Assembly: GCA_020041925.1 (NCBI GenBank)
Contig: CP083409.1
Reading direction: 5' to 3' (one strand)
Source of the DNA: Faucicola osloensis_D
GTDB lineage: Bacteria; Pseudomonadota; Gammaproteobacteria; Pseudomonadales; Moraxellaceae
Length of the DNA: 64,000 bases
The translations under genes and the position numbers were made by a program. This document shows positions 55,882 through 63,904 of this stretch, in pieces. The notes beneath the pieces were generated by a model. That model was given only the letters and a program-made list of their open reading frames with translations. It was not told the DNA's origin and ran no database searches. Numbering within the stretch: the stretch's first letter is position 1; each line of letters begins with the position of its first letter.

Positions 55882-58104
55882 TTAATCCTCTTTGCGCTGT
55901 AGCCATGTTCTAAGCCAAGTTAAAATCGCTTGGTGGTGTTTGATACATAGGCTCAGCGCCTTTAAGTCTGCTTTTAGGGTTTTTTGTTCGCGCTGTAGAG
56001 TTTCTAACATCAGTTGAACCACCAACTCTGTCACCAAGTCTGAGATATCATCAATATTGCGCTGACTAAGTTCCTTAAAAAACCGCGCCCAATGTTTGAT
56101 AAGTTTGTTTTGCTGCTCTGATGTCAAGCCCGCCAGTATAAAATGTGCTTTGGCATTGATTCGCTCGTAAGTTGACCATTTTGGGTTATCAAAATCCTGC
56201 AATCTTGACTGAATGGTTTGAATCCAAGTAATCAACTTCAATAATTCTTCATCGGCGATGGCTTGCCAAGTTAGGCAGCAGCTTTCGTCATAGTTTTTGC
56301 AGGGCGCATCGATGACATCCGTGATAACACCATCGATAACATCAGTGTCGCCAGTTGAATTTTCGTCCAATCGAGTAGGGGCTGTTGGTTTGGTAGATGG
56401 GTGTTTCGGCTTAAAAACGTTAGCCGCTTCGCTGCGCTGATAAATATCGCGGATGACAGATTGGCTAATGCGGTTATTTTCCAGACTGCCTAACAGCTCT
56501 GGTTGAAACAAAAAACAGAGCTGCAGATGCAGTTGTACCGTCAATTCGCTATCAAAATTGAGCAGGGCATCTTGCGCTTGCCGTGCTTGGTTTTTTCGCC
56601 CCAATCCCATTTTGTTTTTGATGTCTTCACGCAGCAACCAGCCATAACTGCCTTTTGGCAGTTTTTGGGTCAGCGCAGAGAGTTGCTGCAAGATCTTGCT
56701 ACGGTTTTCAGGGGTATTGGTAGGATATTGACGCGTCAGACTTGAGTACAAATACGCTGATAGGGGAACCGCTTGGGCGATTTGTTGCTGCATCGCTAAC
56801 AAACCATGCGCTTTGACATAACTATCAGGGTCATGATTATCTGGCAGTGTCAAAAAGTGTAATTCCTTGCCATCAGTGAGCGCAGGCAACCCCACTTCCA
56901 TGGCACGCCAAGCGGCTTTTTGTCCTGCACTATCACCATCAAAACTTAAAGTAAGTATGGGATTAAATTGCAGTAATCTTTCGATTTGTGATTGCGCCAG
57001 CGCTGTTCCCATGGAGGCAACTGCGCCATACACGCCCGCTTGATGAAGGCTTATGACATCCATATAACCTTCAACCACCAGCCAGTCTTTGGCTTTGGCC
57101 TTGCGCCCTTCAAAAAGACCATACAACACGGCTTGTTTATGAAATACAGGTGAATCTGAAGAATTGATATACTTGGGCTGCTCATCATCAGACATGGTGC
57201 GACCGGCAAAGCCGATCACCTGCCCTTGTTGGTCGCGAATGGGAAAAATCACCCGATTGCGCAGCAAATCAAAATCACGCCCATTTTGCGAAGTGCGCAC
57301 CAAGCCAAGAATTTTTAACCCTTCGATGTCTTGGGGGAACGCTTCTTCAAGATGTTGCCAACCGTTTGGGGCGAAACCTAAGGCAAATTCTTCGATAGTA
57401 TGCGGCGTCAATCCACGTTTGAGCAAATAATGTTGGGCAAAGCTATTTTGCTGTAATTGATGTTGATAAAACTGGCAGATTTGGGTGAGTAAGTCGTATA
57501 AACTTGATGAACTATCCTGCGGACTGCTATTACCCAAGTCATCAAAGGGTGAAAACCCGCCAACGCTTGCGTCATCATACTCGCCAAAAGGGATGAAGCT
57601 GGCATCTAAGTTATCAGACGTTTGAAAATCATCAAAAGCGTCTATCCACAAAGCCTCTGCATCGTCAATAGACGGACGCTCGGCAACATCGGAGTCAGAG
57701 AGAGTTTGAACGGGACTTTGAGCCAGATTTTGATGAGAGGATACCCTTGTTTGCGATAGAGCAGGTTTGGATGCAACGGGGGTTTTTTTATAGGTATGTG
57801 ATTTGTTGACAGGCTCTTTGGGCAGTTCAATCCCCGTTTGACGGGACAATTCTTTGAGCGCTTCACCCGCGGTGAGGTTTTCGTACTCTTTTAAAAAAGT
57901 GAGCGCATTGCCCGCGACACCACAGCCAAAACAGTTATATAGCCCTTTTTGCGGATTGACAAAAAATGAGGGCGTTTTTTCTCCATGAAAAGGGCAACAG
58001 CCTTTGAATTCATTGCCCGAACGTTTGAGCTCCACATGCTTGCCAATAATCTTGACGATATCGGCATTAGCAATGATTTGATCAATGATGGCATTGTTAC
58101 TCAT
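55882..58104 (-). CDS. dnaG: DNA primase
   Basis: DnaG makes RNA primers at replication forks. The 740-residue chain has the N-terminal CHC2 zinc site (C37, H40, C58, C61 in CPFHGEKTPSFFVNPQKGLY..CFGCG). The RNA polymerase core follows with YLLKRGLTPHTIEEFALGF, IFPIRDQQGQVIGFAGRTM and the Toprim VVEGYMDVISL...SFDGDSAGQKAA. A C-terminal helicase-binding region closes it. It is about 150 residues longer than E. coli DnaG: an acidic Ser/Asp-rich insert of about 100 residues lies between zinc and polymerase domains, and another lies in the C-terminal part. The usual neighbours rpsU and rpoD are absent. Confidence 0.95.
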   Translation of the reverse strand: MSNNAIIDQIIANADIVKIIGKHVELKRSGNEFKGCCPFHGEKTPSFFVNPQKGLYNCFGCGVAGNALTFLKEYENLTAGEALKELSRQTGIELPKEPVNKSHTYKKTPVASKPALSQTRVSSHQNLAQSPVQTLSDSDVAERPSIDDAEALWIDAFDDFQTSDNLDASFIPFGEYDDASVGGFSPFDDLGNSSPQDSSSSLYDLLTQICQFYQHQLQQNSFAQHYLLKRGLTPHTIEEFALGFAPNGWQHLEEAFPQDIEGLKILGLVRTSQNGRDFDLLRNRVIFPIRDQQGQVIGFAGRTMSDDEQPKYINSSDSPVFHKQAVLYGLFEGRKAKAKDWLVVEGYMDVISLHQAGVYGAVASMGTALAQSQIERLLQFNPILTLSFDGDSAGQKAAWRAMEVGLPALTDGKELHFLTLPDNHDPDSYVKAHGLLAMQQQIAQAVPLSAYLYSSLTRQYPTNTPENRSKILQQLSALTQKLPKGSYGWLLREDIKNKMGLGRKNQARQAQDALLNFDSELTVQLHLQLCFLFQPELLGSLENNRISQSVIRDIYQRSEAANVFKPKHPSTKPTAPTRLDENSTGDTDVIDGVITDVIDAPCKNYDESCCLTWQAIADEELLKLITWIQTIQSRLQDFDNPKWSTYERINAKAHFILAGLTSEQQNKLIKHWARFFKELSQRNIDDISDLVTELVVQLMLETLQREQKTLKADLKALSLCIKHHQAILTWLRTWLQRKED

Positions 58105-58142
58105 GGTAAAAAGCGCATTTCCAGTTAAAAATTAGCTGATTG

Positions 58143-58171
58143 AAAAAAAATAGCTAGGATAAACCTAGCTA
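58143..58171 (-). terminator. Terminator of bamD
   Basis: Read on the reverse strand, tagctagg and cctagcta pair over 8 bp with a 5-nt loop and run into an eight-T tract, 20 bp after the bamD stop and before dnaG. Confidence 0.85.
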
Positions 58172-58191
58172 ATGTTAACGGGGTTTATAGA

Positions 58192-59274
58192 TTATTTGAC
58201 TTGACTGGTATTGTCAGGTGGCAGACCCAAACCAATTGTGGTATCACGTGGTCTGGTTGGTGTTTCATCATTTGCCGTGGTAGCCGGACTTGGCAGGCGC
58301 ATTGCCGCAGCTTGCTGAATTGAAGTCTGAATCACTTGTGGCTTGGTATTGCCTGAGTATTGACCCGACTGCTGGGCTAGCCCTTGAACAGCAGCATTTT
58401 GTGAACTTTGACCGAGCACGCCCAATGTGGCTTTATTTAACCAGTTTGAACCGGTACGGCTATTATCAAGTTTGACGTTGCCACGTGCATCAATCAGACC
58501 AGGGTAGTTGATACGAAGCAGTTGTTTATATTGATTGGCGGTATCAGTCATTCCCAGTTTGTCATAGCTATAGGCGATGGTTGCAATAGACTCTGGAATC
58601 GCTTCGCTTTGTGGATAGTACTGAAATACCCATTTAGCACGGTTGGCAGCTGCCACATAGGCTTTGCGTTTAATATACCAGCGCGCTACATCCATCTCAC
58701 TTTCTGCCAATTGGTTATAAATATAACGCATACGTAGCGCAGCGTCTGGGGCATAGGCACTATTGGGAAAGCGATTAATCAGTTGCTGAAAGTTATTAAA
58801 GGCAATGCGCGAATAGCCCATATCACGGTGTGCAGGATTAAGTTTGGTGTATTTCATCACGCCGCCTGATGCCGCCTGCATATTTGAGATGCCGCGAACG
58901 TAGTAAGCATAGTCAACTTGCGGGTTGGATGGGTAAGACTGGATAAAACGATCAGCACTGGCAATCGCATCCAAATAGTCACCATGTTGGTACTGCGCAT
59001 ACATCAAGTCAAGTAATGCTTGCTCGCTGTAATCACCCACAGGATAGAAAGTCCGCAAATCGTTTAACTGGCTAATCGCTTTAGCAAGGTTGCCTTTTTT
59101 GATGTTATCAGACGCCGCTTGGTAGTAGCCTTGCTCGCTTTTTTCAGCTTTGGTCGCGACGACTTCGTCTTTGCCACCCAACAATTTTGAATTTTTTAGC
59201 GTTTGACAGCCAGATAAAGTGGTCAAAGCCACAGTAATTGCGGTGACACCCACAACTTTGGAAAGATGATGCAT
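58192..59274 (-). CDS. bamD: Outer membrane assembly lipoprotein BamD
   Basis: BamD is the essential lipoprotein of the BAM complex that inserts beta-barrel proteins in the outer membrane. The protein of about 360 residues has a signal peptide with lipobox LSGC (Cys23) and TPR-like helices: YYQAASDNIKKGNLAKAISQLNDL, YPVGDYSEQALLDLMYAQYQHGDY, YAYYVRGISN and NRFPNSAYAPDAALRMRYI. The ATG at 59274 has gagg five bases upstream and was preferred to one 39 bp earlier. It is longer than E. coli BamD (245) by a C-terminal Gln/Ser/Pro-rich tail of about 100 residues. Divergent to rluD, the common arrangement in gamma-proteobacteria. Confidence 0.94.
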   Translation of the reverse strand: MHHLSKVVGVTAITVALTTLSGCQTLKNSKLLGGKDEVVATKAEKSEQGYYQAASDNIKKGNLAKAISQLNDLRTFYPVGDYSEQALLDLMYAQYQHGDYLDAIASADRFIQSYPSNPQVDYAYYVRGISNMQAASGGVMKYTKLNPAHRDMGYSRIAFNNFQQLINRFPNSAYAPDAALRMRYIYNQLAESEMDVARWYIKRKAYVAAANRAKWVFQYYPQSEAIPESIATIAYSYDKLGMTDTANQYKQLLRINYPGLIDARGNVKLDNSRTGSNWLNKATLGVLGQSSQNAAVQGLAQQSGQYSGNTKPQVIQTSIQQAAAMRLPSPATTANDETPTRPRDTTIGLGLPPDNTSQVK

Positions 59275-59448
59275 ACGAACCTCAAATCTATTGCAAAAAT
59301 ATTTGCCCATCATAATACTTATTATTCAAAACTGAATGCAAAATATTGTATTAAAAATTTCACTAAGTCTATCACGAAACGTTATACTTTGTGACCTATC
59401 CGCGCATATTAATTTCGAAAATCCCTATACCCTAAGTCTGAACTGTTT

Positions 59449-60585
59449 ATGACCACGCCAATCGCCTCACATCCGAGCAACTTAAATCCAATCGACTCAA
59501 ACATTGAATCTATGAATGAATCTATGACTCAAAACAATACCAATCAACTCGAAGAAGAATGGGAAAACCTGTCACAAACACACCCAAGCCATCAAAACCT
59601 ACAGACCCACGACGCTGGCGCTGGCATTCATCAAATTATCCAAAATTATACCGTCAACTCTAAGCAAATAGGGGAGCGCATTGATAAAATTGCTGCCTTG
59701 GTGTTTAGCGATTATTCGCGTGAGCAAATCAAAAATTGGCTTGAGTCAGGCGAATTAACCGTAAACGGCGCAGCGCAAAAACCCAAATATCGTCTTAAGC
59801 CCAATGATATGTTGGTGCTTAAAGCGAGCTTGACCGCTCAACAGCAAGATTTGCCCGAGAATATCCCACTTGATATCTTGTATGAAGATGAGGCGGTGCT
59901 GGTCATCAATAAGCCCGTAGGCTTGGTCGTCCATCCTGGTGCAGGCAATGGGTCAGGTACGCTAGTCAACGCAATGCTTTTTCATTATCCTGACAGCCGC
60001 ACGCTACCTAGAGCAGGATTGGTACATCGCATTGATAAAGAAACATCGGGTTTAATGGTGATTGCTAAAGACAGTCAAAGCCAGCTGCATCTAATTAATC
60101 AGCTTAAAGACAAATCCGTGTACCGGCTTTACCAAGCAATTGTGTTGGCTTCCGCGGCTGAGCTTGCCCGCCATCGCACCATTGATGCCCCCATTGGACG
60201 CCATCCGACCCAGCGCACCAAAATGGCGGTGGTGGGTAGTGGCAAACCTGCTGTTACTCATCTTGAGAAAATCACAGCGATAAGCGACGCTGTCTCATTG
60301 GTCAGCGTGCGACTGGAAACAGGGCGTACCCACCAAATCCGTGTGCACTTATCAAATTTAGGTTTTCCATTGCTCGGAGATCCGCTATATGGCGCTGCTC
60401 GTAAAAATGCAATATTGTTAAAAACCTTGGATGACGACCAAAAACACGTCGTGCAACAGTTCCAGCGTCAAGCGCTACATGCTTATGAGCTTGGCTTTAT
60501 CCACCCAAAAACAGGCGAGCCTATTAAAGTGCAAGCACGCCTGCCCGAAGACATGCAAAAATTACTCGACACCCTAAAGCCCTAA
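59449..60585 (+). CDS. rluD: 23S rRNA pseudouridine synthase RluD
   Basis: RluD makes pseudouridines at 1911, 1915 and 1917 of 23S rRNA helix 69. After a polar extension of about 65 residues the S4 RNA-binding domain starts (GERIDKIAALVFSDYSREQI, then GELTVNG). The catalytic domain has PVGLVVHPGAGNGSGTLVNA, HRIDKETSGLM (D196) and GRTHQIRVHL. The normal C-terminal partner pgeF is not downstream. Convergent with the DUF4130 gene. Confidence 0.93.
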   Translation: MTTPIASHPSNLNPIDSNIESMNESMTQNNTNQLEEEWENLSQTHPSHQNLQTHDAGAGIHQIIQNYTVNSKQIGERIDKIAALVFSDYSREQIKNWLESGELTVNGAAQKPKYRLKPNDMLVLKASLTAQQQDLPENIPLDILYEDEAVLVINKPVGLVVHPGAGNGSGTLVNAMLFHYPDSRTLPRAGLVHRIDKETSGLMVIAKDSQSQLHLINQLKDKSVYRLYQAIVLASAAELARHRTIDAPIGRHPTQRTKMAVVGSGKPAVTHLEKITAISDAVSLVSVRLETGRTHQIRVHLSNLGFPLLGDPLYGAARKNAILLKTLDDDQKHVVQQFQRQALHAYELGFIHPKTGEPIKVQARLPEDMQKLLDTLKP

Positions 60586-60616
60586 CTTTTTACCGTAATA
60601 TTACTTTTATTAGATG

Positions 60617-60635
60617 ACTGGGGCATTACTGGGGC
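60617..60635. repeat. Short direct repeat after rluD
   Basis: ACTGGGGC occurs at 60617 and 60628 with an 11-bp period, in the spacer between rluD and the convergent DUF4130 gene. Confidence 0.6.
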
Positions 60636-60664
60636 GTGTTAGCGGGCGATTAGGGTACGCCCCG

Positions 60665-61483
60665 CTATTTACCCATTTTTTCCGTCAAATATTTCCAATA
60701 GCGTTTTGGCAAATACTGAATATGCAGCTTGCGATTTAACCGCTCTTTGATGGTCACGTGGGTAAAATATTTTTGCCAAAGCGATTGGTATCGTTGTTCT
60801 GCCTCGCTATAAAACTGCTGCGGATGCAGTAGCGCTTCATCATCTACCTCACAGATGATATGGACTTGTTCGCTAGGATCATCGTGAGCATAATAAATAC
60901 CAAACCCGCGTTTGACATCATAAATCGCCCAAGTCTGATCGGCATAGCGTTCTTTAAAATGCTGATGCAAAATGGGTAATACATTAAAATCAGGCTCAAC
61001 ACGCGCAAAATATACCGATTTTTCAGTGTCTGGCATTTGCATTTGTTCAAATCGCACAAACGCCTGCATACGGTGGCGCTCACGCCCGACCATTTTGATA
61101 AGCTTACTCACTGCCATCACATCCGCATGGGTATAATTCTCCCACACATCAAGGTTGGGATTGGACAGTTGAAACCGTACCACCCCAAACAGATGACTAT
61201 ACACGGTAGGCGATTCTGACAAAAAACCCCACAGCAGTTGTCGCATACCGTTTTTGCCAAAGACGCGCGCTAACTTATCGCTCACCCGTAAGGTTTTGGC
61301 TTCATCGGTCGCGATGGTGACAGTGGCTTGCCAAAAATTGGGTACCACTTCATGCTCGGCTTGAATGGTCACAATCGGGGCGTGCTGCCAACCCTTCTCA
61401 TAAATGGTGAACACACACGTGAGCCACCCTTCAAAGCTGCCATCAAAGATTAAAATGGGGGTCTCAGCCGTCACTAAATCCAT
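60665..61483 (-). CDS. DUF4130 / TIGR03915-type putative DNA metabolism protein
   Basis: This 272-residue protein matches the family found beside a radical SAM protein in many bacteria: ILIFDGSFEGWLTCVFTIYE at the start, VGRERHRMQAFVRFEQM, YFARVEPDFNVLPILHQHF, WAIYDVKRGFGIYY and LPKRYWKYLTE at the end. No catalytic motif is known; in other species the domain can be joined to a uracil-DNA-glycosylase-like domain, which is why DNA repair is suspected. It follows the radical SAM gene on the same strand after an 84-bp gap filled by a 14-bp repeat array, and both are likely expressed together. Confidence 0.88.
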   Translation of the reverse strand: MDLVTAETPILIFDGSFEGWLTCVFTIYEKGWQHAPIVTIQAEHEVVPNFWQATVTIATDEAKTLRVSDKLARVFGKNGMRQLLWGFLSESPTVYSHLFGVVRFQLSNPNLDVWENYTHADVMAVSKLIKMVGRERHRMQAFVRFEQMQMPDTEKSVYFARVEPDFNVLPILHQHFKERYADQTWAIYDVKRGFGIYYAHDDPSEQVHIICEVDDEALLHPQQFYSEAEQRYQSLWQKYFTHVTIKERLNRKLHIQYLPKRYWKYLTEKMGK

Positions 61484-61510
61484 AAATGATTGACCTTTTG
61501 CACAGTGGAC

Positions 61511-61566
61511 TTTAAAACCTTAATTTTAAAAGATTGATTTTAAAAAATTAAGTTTAAAATAATAAT
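61511..61566 (-). repeat. 14-bp x4 direct repeat between the radical SAM and DUF4130 genes
   Basis: TTTAAAACCTTAAT (61511), TTTAAAAGATTGAT (61525), TTTAAAAAATTAAG (61539) and TTTAAAATAATAAT (61553) are head to tail. The array fills two thirds of the intercistronic gap and ends 1 bp from the radical SAM stop codon. Confidence 0.9.
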
Positions 61567-61567
61567 G

Positions 61568-62824
61568 CTAAAACAACGCCAATTGGCCATGCCGCTCGGC
61601 TTTGAATTTGGTTTGGGTCTGCGCCAGTACATAATCGCGAAAATTATCTTGGGTTAAATGACTTAAATGCTCATTGCGACCTTTGAGTGCGATAAAGTAT
61701 TTGGCACGGTTTACGGCAGCGCCCATTTGCTTAAGATGATCGAGCGTCAAAGTCGAAAATTTTCGTGCCTGAACAATTTTTTTGGCGGTTCGTGTGCCAA
61801 TCCCAGGAATACGCACAATCATTTTGTAGGGCGCGGTTTGGATATTGACGGGGAAATGTGACTTATTACGAATCGCCCAAGCCAATTTGGGGTCACAGTC
61901 CAAATCCAAAAACGGATGGTTATCGGGTAGGATTTCTTCTGCTTCAAATCCATAAAAACGCATTAACCAATCCGCTTGGTACAAGCGATTTTCTCGCACC
62001 ATCGGCACAGGGGTACCCATGGCGGGCAAGCGATTGTCACTGAGCATAGGCACATACCCTGAATAGTACACCCGTTTTAGGTCATATTCTTGATAAAAAT
62101 GGCTCGATAAACGGATAATTTGTAAGTCGGTCTCTTGCGCTGCGCCCACAATCAGCTGGGTACTTTGACCCGCTGGGGTAAATTTTGGGGTATGTTTGTG
62201 TTGTTTTTTACTGTCTTTAAACACCACGATTTGTTCTTGCACCACTTTCATTGGGGCTTTCATATCGTCATGGTTTTTTTCAGGGGCGAGCAATGCCAAG
62301 CCAGATTTGGTGGGGATTTCCATATTGACGCTTAAGCGATCAGCATACAATCCTGCTTCCTGCATCAGCTCAGCAGACGCACCCGGAATGGTTTTTAGAT
62401 GAATATAGCCATTGAATTTGTGCGTAAGGCGCAAGGTTTTGGCGACACGAACCAATCGCTCCATGGTATAGTCGGGCGATTTGAAAATCCCTGAGCTTAA
62501 AAATAAGCCTTCAATATAGTTGCGCTGATAAAACTGCATGGTCAAATTAACCACTTCTTCGACAGTAAAAGCTGCGCGCGGCGTATCGTGACTGCGCCTT
62601 GAGGTGCAATAGGCGCAGTCGTAGATACAATGATTGGTAAACAATATTTTTAAAAGGGAAACACAGCGGCCATCTTCGGTATAGCTATGACAAATACCCG
62701 AGTTAGCCGTGCCGAGTCCTTTGTTATGATTGTCACGTTTACTGCCACTTGATGAACAGGAAACATCATATTTGGCAGCATCGGCTAAGATGGATAATTT
62801 GTCTTGCAATCTTTCATAATTCAT
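61568..62824 (-). CDS. Radical SAM protein, putative DNA modification/repair (TIGR03916 type)
   Basis: This 418-residue protein has the radical SAM cluster motif CIYDCAYC (C66, C70, C73) and conserved flanks KRDNHNKGLGTANSGICHSYTEDGRC and FLSSGIFKSPDYTMERLV. Near residues 340-360 it has a helix-hairpin-helix motif, RIPGIGTRTAKKIVQARKF, of the kind that binds DNA non-specifically. It matches a family annotated only as a putative DNA modification or repair enzyme, always paired with the DUF4130 protein encoded downstream. The reaction is unknown; 5'-deoxyadenosyl radical chemistry on a nucleobase is inferred. The window shows no nearby SOS box or other repair gene. Confidence 0.9.
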   Translation of the reverse strand: MNYERLQDKLSILADAAKYDVSCSSSGSKRDNHNKGLGTANSGICHSYTEDGRCVSLLKILFTNHCIYDCAYCTSRRSHDTPRAAFTVEEVVNLTMQFYQRNYIEGLFLSSGIFKSPDYTMERLVRVAKTLRLTHKFNGYIHLKTIPGASAELMQEAGLYADRLSVNMEIPTKSGLALLAPEKNHDDMKAPMKVVQEQIVVFKDSKKQHKHTPKFTPAGQSTQLIVGAAQETDLQIIRLSSHFYQEYDLKRVYYSGYVPMLSDNRLPAMGTPVPMVRENRLYQADWLMRFYGFEAEEILPDNHPFLDLDCDPKLAWAIRNKSHFPVNIQTAPYKMIVRIPGIGTRTAKKIVQARKFSTLTLDHLKQMGAAVNRAKYFIALKGRNEHLSHLTQDNFRDYVLAQTQTKFKAERHGQLALF

Positions 62825-62933
62825 CGCGTAAACCTTGCATATCTCATATATCAGCGGCTAAAAACATAAAAAATAGGTTGCAAAATTAAACTTAAGATGA
62901 GTATTTTACCTTATAAGCGGCTAAAAATACGGT

Positions 62934-62973
62934 TAAAAAAAAGCAAGACGACAACATGTGGCGTCTTGCTTTT
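62934..62973 (-). terminator. Terminator of the Thr/Val-rich protein gene
   Basis: Read on the reverse strand, aaaagcaagacg and cgtcttgctttt pair perfectly over 12 bp with an 11-nt loop and end in a T-run, about 30 bp after the stop of the gene at 63002. Confidence 0.88.
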
Positions 62974-63001
62974 GGTAGATTAACTAATTAGTGACTACGA
63001 A

Positions 63002-63556
63002 TTACGGATTCACGATAATAGCCGGTGCGGTCGTGACAGGCACGGTGGTCATTGTCGCTACCGCAGGCATTGATGCTGGTAGCAATACGGGGGTTGTCGT
63101 AGTAGTAGACACAACAGTGGCAGGTTTTGATACGGTTACTGTCGCGCCTGAGCCTGTTTGTACTGTCACTGGGGTGGTGGTATTGACATTCGATGTCGAC
63201 ACTACAGTTGTACTAGGTGCTGCTGTTACCACAGGGGCTGTGGTAGTGACGACAGGCGTAGAGGTAGAGACAGTGCGATAAGTCGGGGTGGTGACAATTT
63301 GTGTCGGGTAAAATGGCATACCGTCAACGATGGTAAATCCATTGGGGCGAACCATCACCGTGTCGCTAGTGCCATCGATATGTTGATTGACAATCGTTGT
63401 GGTTTTTGGCGCCACGCGTGTCGTGGTTACCGTTGTAGTTTTTTTGGCGGCGGCTTTAACGGTACGTGCATGACTCGGTGTTGCCACGGCACTCATGGCA
63501 ATCACCGCAACTGTCGCGGCAACGATTTGGGATTTTTTTATAGCAGTCATCATCAT
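63002..63556 (-). CDS. Exported Thr/Val-rich low-complexity protein
   Basis: A protein of about 184 residues begins with a signal peptide (MTAIKKSQIVAATVAVIAMSAVATPSHA, probable cleavage after SHA). It continues as a Thr/Val/Ala-rich chain with many TTT, VVTT and VST stretches and a short distinct segment MVRPNGFTIVDGMPFYPTQIVTTP. No catalytic domain is recognisable. Composition suggests an extended or surface-associated polypeptide. gagg-aaac precedes the cluster of three ATGs at 63548-63556; an upstream start would add 30 residues lacking signal-peptide logic. Single gene with a strong terminator. It could also be periplasmic; nothing firm is known. Confidence 0.75.
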   Translation of the reverse strand: MMMTAIKKSQIVAATVAVIAMSAVATPSHARTVKAAAKKTTTVTTTRVAPKTTTIVNQHIDGTSDTVMVRPNGFTIVDGMPFYPTQIVTTPTYRTVSTSTPVVTTTAPVVTAAPSTTVVSTSNVNTTTPVTVQTGSGATVTVSKPATVVSTTTTTPVLLPASMPAVATMTTVPVTTAPAIIVNP

Positions 63557-63904
63557 GTTGTGTTTCCTCAAAAATATACACGGAATTGATGAAATTATTA
63601 TGCGCATATTATTGATAGAAATATAAGTTATAAATGTAAATAACACAGAAAATTTGCAATTTATGCGATAACTGCTGTGAAAAAATGTAACTGCATGGGT
63701 AGGTTAACTCATTAAATGGGACACTTTGATAGGCTTAAAACTTTGTCCGGTAAAGCGCTTAGACCAGCAAAAAAATAGGCGTGACGGTTGTTTTATTGGG
63801 TTACAAGGTTTATCCTTATCCGTTGACATTGAATATTTGGGCAATGCCACGTTAGCGTAAATTTTTTAGCAGTCAAACTTATCAATTAAATGTAGGAGCT
63901 ATTC
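63557..63904. other. Divergent intergenic region before the aminotransferase gene
   Basis: A 348-bp spacer without a convincing gene. It should hold promoters for both flanking genes. No strong promoter, operator or repeat array was identified by eye. Confidence 0.35.

Noticed and set aside
62991..63281. Forward-strand Thr/Val-rich frame opposite the exported protein gene
   Set aside because: It is the antisense of a repetitive coding region. It lacks a start signal, while the reverse frame has a signal peptide, ribosome-binding site and terminator.
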